NCBI RefSeq assembly: GCF_900142775.1
Contig: NZ_FRCC01000002.1
Span: forward strand, 434,001-498,000
Length of the DNA: 64,000 nt
Source of the DNA: Flavobacterium flevense
Lineage (GTDB): Bacteria > Bacteroidota > Bacteroidia > Flavobacteriales > Flavobacteriaceae
Direction of reading: 5' to 3'
The notes under the pieces are model-generated. The model was not told the origin of the DNA, made no database searches, and saw only the letters and a program-made list of their open reading frames with translations. Of the stretch, positions 61,628 through 64,000 are shown piece after piece. The position numbers and the translations under genes were made by a program. How positions within the stretch are numbered: the first letter of the stretch is position 1; every line of letters starts with the position of its first letter.

Positions 61628-61659
61628 AAAAATGCCCGGCAATTTTGTCGGGCATTTTT
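61628..61659 (+). terminator. Intrinsic terminator of recA
   Basis: An 11-bp stem (AAAAATGCCCG with CGGGCATTTTT) around a 10-base loop and a T-run follow the recA stop by 22 bases. Confidence 0.9.
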
Positions 61660-61783
61660 TTATTGAAAATTTAGAATTAGGCTATTTTTTTTAGAAAAAA
61701 ATATTTTTTAAAGCAACCTTTTTTGTTTATCACAGTCTTTATAAAAAGATAAACAATATAGTTAATTTATAAATTCGAGAAAA

Positions 61784-62191
61784 ATGAAAAAAATAGCCTT
61801 GTTTTTGGTCTTAATGACCACGCTGTTAAGTTGTAGTCTGGATGAACCGGATTCTTATACTTATTATGTATTGCCAATTGAGAGTTATACTTTACCCGAG
61901 ACTTTTGTTAAAGGTCAATCTCATGAAATTAAGCTAAAGTATCAAAAACCCACCGCCTGCTATATTTACGGAGGTATTTATTATTACTCCGAAAACAGCA
62001 CAAGAACTATCGGGATTAATGCTTCTGTAAAAAATGGAGAAAACTGCTCTGAAACCTTGCCTCCGGAAACGGAAGTTTCTTTTAATTTTACGCCAACAAC
62101 AGCAGGAGTTTATACTTTTAAATTCTACAAAGGAGAAGATGATGCCGGAGAAGACGAATTTGAGGAAGTAGAAATTACGGTAACAGAATAA
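61784..62191 (+). CDS. Uncharacterised lipoprotein
   Basis: The 135-residue product has a lipobox LLSCS (Cys17). The mature part is beta-rich, Tyr-rich (YTYYVLPIESYTLPETF) and acidic at the C-terminus (GEDDAGEDEFEEVEITVTE), suggesting an immunoglobulin-like envelope domain. I recognise no family. It is monocistronic with its own hairpin terminator. Confidence 0.78.
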   Translation: MKKIALFLVLMTTLLSCSLDEPDSYTYYVLPIESYTLPETFVKGQSHEIKLKYQKPTACYIYGGIYYYSENSTRTIGINASVKNGENCSETLPPETEVSFNFTPTTAGVYTFKFYKGEDDAGEDEFEEVEITVTE

Positions 62192-62213
62192 ATTATTTTA
62201 AGAATAACAAAGA

Positions 62214-62233
62214 ATCACCTTCAACGAGGTGAT
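62214..62233. terminator. Hairpin between the lipoprotein gene and the convergent plsC-like gene
   Basis: ATCACCT and AGGTGAT pair around a 6-base loop and are followed by CTTTTTGTTTTT, 22 bases past the lipoprotein stop. The T-run favours plus-strand termination. Confidence 0.7.
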
Positions 62234-62243
62234 CTTTTTGTTT

Positions 62244-63005
62244 TTAAGCAGTTTTAAGCGTTTTCCTGGCTTCAAAAACAAGTAGTTGGCTATAGATGGT
62301 ATTTCTTATCTGTTCCCGAATTATTTTTCGGTCAGCATTCGTTTTGCCTTGAGTATCTACTTGTTTGTGGATTTTTACACGCATAATTCCTGGACTTCCT
62401 GCAAAAAAAGTATAAGGAAAACGCTGTTTGTTATCGCCAAAACTGATAGGCAAAACAGGAATCTGGTGTTCAATAGCTAACCTAAAAGCACCTTCTTTAA
62501 AATTATCTAAAAGGATAGATTCATCATTGGGAACACCACCTTCGGGGAAAATACAAACACTAAGACCGCTCTCGATTCTTTTTTGAGCTTTTGCAAAAAC
62601 GGCCATTCGGCTTTGCGAATCACTTCTGTCCACTAAAATACAGGTTCTTTTGTAAAAAAATCCAAAAATAGGAATGCGGGCCAGTTCTTTTTTTCCCACA
62701 AATACAAATGGGTTTTTGATAATAGCCAGCATCAGCATTATATCAGCCATCGAAGTATGGTTAGCCACAATCATGTAACTTTTATTTTCATCAACAACTT
62801 GCTCACTTTCTACTTTATAATAAAATCCCATTCCAAAAAGAATGAATTTAGCCCATATACGAGCCATGAAAAAAAAGTAAGGATAGCCTTTTTCAGAAAG
62901 TATAGAAAGAATTAAAAAGGGAAACATGATTAAAATAGGTATCGCCATAAGGATGTAAAACCAAATGCGCCACAGGGTCCAGAGAATTATTTGTATGCCT
63001 TTCAT
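62244..63005 (-). CDS. 1-acyl-sn-glycerol-3-phosphate acyltransferase (second copy)
   Basis: The 253-residue protein has a hydrophobic N-terminus (FYILMAIPILIMFPFLILSI), the catalytic NHTSMAD (HX4D), GKKELARIPIFGFFY, and FPEGGVPNDE in place of the usual FPEGTRS. The change of the EGTR block suggests different acceptor or acyl preference from the PlsC at 32298. It is a phospholipid or related lipid acyltransferase. Confidence 0.87.
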   Translation of the reverse strand: MKGIQIILWTLWRIWFYILMAIPILIMFPFLILSILSEKGYPYFFFMARIWAKFILFGMGFYYKVESEQVVDENKSYMIVANHTSMADIMLMLAIIKNPFVFVGKKELARIPIFGFFYKRTCILVDRSDSQSRMAVFAKAQKRIESGLSVCIFPEGGVPNDESILLDNFKEGAFRLAIEHQIPVLPISFGDNKQRFPYTFFAGSPGIMRVKIHKQVDTQGKTNADRKIIREQIRNTIYSQLLVFEARKTLKTA

Positions 63006-63010
63006 GTGTC

Positions 63011-63018
63011 CAAAAATA
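63011..63018 (-). promoter_or_regulatory. Candidate -7 box, possibly leaderless
   Basis: On the minus strand the bases read TATTTTTG, matching TAnnTTTG, 5 bases before the ATG at 63005. No clear -33 is seen. Confidence 0.4.
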
Positions 63019-63045
63019 ATGAATCAAATGGTATGATTTTTAAAA

Positions 63046-63090
63046 TTTGCGAATTTGCGGTAAAAAATAAAAAACTTTGCGAACTTTGCG
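63046..63090. repeat. TTTGCG-rich dispersed repeat
   Basis: TTTGCGAATTTGCGG (63046-63060) and CTTTGCGAACTTTGCG (63075-63090) are related copies in the gap upstream of trpS. The GCG content stands out from the AT-rich surroundings. It resembles dispersed intergenic elements seen in the lineage. Confidence 0.5.
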
Positions 63091-63107
63091 TTCAAGAAAA
63101 ATAAAGC

Positions 63108-64000
63108 ATGGCAAAAATACTTACCGGAGTTCAAAGTACAGGAACTCCACATTTAGGAAACTTACTTGGAGCAATTATTCCGGCAATACAATTATCTAAT
63201 AATTCTGGAAACGAATCTTTTCTTTTTATTGCCGATTTGCATTCAGTTACCCAGATAAAAAACGGAGAAACGTTAAGAAATAATACCTACAGCGTTGCGG
63301 CAGCCTGGCTTGCTTTTGGATTAGATGTAAACAAAGTAGTTTTTTACAGACAATCAGATGTGCCGCAAACAGCTGAATTATCCTGGTATCTGAGTTGTTT
63401 TTTTCCTTTCCAGCGTTTGACTTTAGCACATTCTTTCAAGGACAAAGCCGATAGATTAGATGATGTAAATGCAGGTTTATTTTCCTACCCTATGTTGATG
63501 GCGGCTGATATTTTATTGTATGATGCCGAATTTGTTCCTGTAGGTAAGGATCAATTGCAGCATTTAGAAATTACCCGTGATGTGGCTTCTCGCTTCAATC
63601 ATCAATTGGGAGAAACGTTTGTGCTTCCGGAGGCTAAAATTCAGGATGATAGTATGTTGATTCCGGGAACTAATGGCGGGAAAATGAGTAAATCAGCCAA
63701 TAATATCATTAATATTTTCTTGGATGATAAGGCTTTGCGCAAGCAAGTAATGAGCATTGAAACCGACAGTACGCCGCTTGAAGACCCTAAAAATCCGGAT
63801 ACTTGTAACGCTTTTGCCATTTATTCTTTGTTAGCCAATGAAGAACAAATAACACAAATGAGAGCTAATTATCTGGGTGGAAATTATGGTTACGGTCATG
63901 CTAAGCAAGCTTTGTTTGAATTAATTTGTGAAAAATTCAAAGCTGAAAGAGAGAAATACCATTATTACATTAACAATTTAGAAGAAGTAGATGCTTTATT
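63108..64000 (+). CDS. trpS: Tryptophanyl-tRNA synthetase (3' part outside window)
   Basis: The frame opens at ATG 63108 and remains open to the last base, giving about 297 codons of a roughly 325-residue enzyme. It starts MAKILTGVQSTGTPHLGNLL, with the HIGH-type motif as HLGN, and has KMSKS in GGKMSKSANN and the Trp-binding VGKDQLQHLEITRDVA. It charges tRNA-Trp. It is divergent from the second PlsC gene. The C-terminus is cut by the window end. Confidence 0.95.
   Translation, partial: MAKILTGVQSTGTPHLGNLLGAIIPAIQLSNNSGNESFLFIADLHSVTQIKNGETLRNNTYSVAAAWLAFGLDVNKVVFYRQSDVPQTAELSWYLSCFFPFQRLTLAHSFKDKADRLDDVNAGLFSYPMLMAADILLYDAEFVPVGKDQLQHLEITRDVASRFNHQLGETFVLPEAKIQDDSMLIPGTNGGKMSKSANNIINIFLDDKALRKQVMSIETDSTPLEDPKNPDTCNAFAIYSLLANEEQITQMRANYLGGNYGYGHAKQALFELICEKFKAEREKYHYYINNLEEVDAL

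Noticed and set aside
1..64000. tRNA, rRNA, riboswitch or prophage features
   Set aside because: I scanned intergenic regions for cloverleaf, conserved aptamer and phage signatures and saw none that I could support.

Overview
The window is AT-rich chromosomal DNA from a member of the Bacteroidota, most likely a Flavobacterium or a close relative. The evidence is a SusC/SusD glycan-uptake locus, several lineage-typical families (DUF4837, DUF4349, DUF5777), many short lipoproteins, weak Shine-Dalgarno signals, and repeated matches to the Bacteroidota promoter consensus TTTG-N19-TAnnTTTG. I saw no tRNA, rRNA, CRISPR array, prophage or transposase.

Layout. Bases 1-2100: DUF4184 protein (cut by the window edge), LysR regulator and a divergent methyltransferase. 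Bases 2180-19800: a haem biosynthesis region. hemA-hemC-hemD-hemE-(unknown)-hemF run leftward, hemB with a cytochrome c lipoprotein lies further left, and hemH, a MATE transporter and hemJ run rightward behind an AraC regulator. Between the two arms is an envelope/redox island: a lipoprotein that looks like a truncated globin, a possible HMA-fold protein, a DUF5777 barrel, an OB-fold protein, a cytochrome c lipoprotein and YceI. Only hemL is missing for the glutamate-to-haem route. Bases 19860-31150: NtrY-like kinase, enoyl-CoA hydratase, an AAA ATPase behind a tandem palindrome array, a tripartite RND efflux operon, a small exported protein and an HD hydrolase. Bases 31300-41400: acyl-ACP desaturase/PlsC, rnpA-DUF4349-S41 protease-OmpA, DUF4837, a LysM lytic transglycosylase and pgk. 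Bases 41800-46300: a divergent HxlR/NmrA pair, AraC plus isochorismatase, and a second MATE transporter. Bases 46500-57400: a compact polysaccharide utilisation locus (AraC, SusC, SusD, GH31, sugar mutarotase, GH29). Bases 57500-64000: holB, a DoxX-like protein, thioesterase, a MntA/HepT toxin-antitoxin cassette with a frameshifted toxin, recA, a lipoprotein, PlsC and the start of trpS.

The observations most worth checking are these. (i) The MntA/HepT cassette is bracketed by a duplicated copy of the 3' end of the upstream thioesterase gene, which suggests insertion at a gene terminus. (ii) An exact 21-bp tandem repeat lies just upstream of the PUL promoter, at the place and spacing expected for an AraC-type activator. 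(iii) A 32-bp tandem array of palindromes overlaps a near-ideal promoter in front of the AAA ATPase. (iv) A lipid-anchored truncated-globin-like protein sits in the haem region. (v) Several unrelated hairpin repeat families fill the larger gaps of the haem operon.
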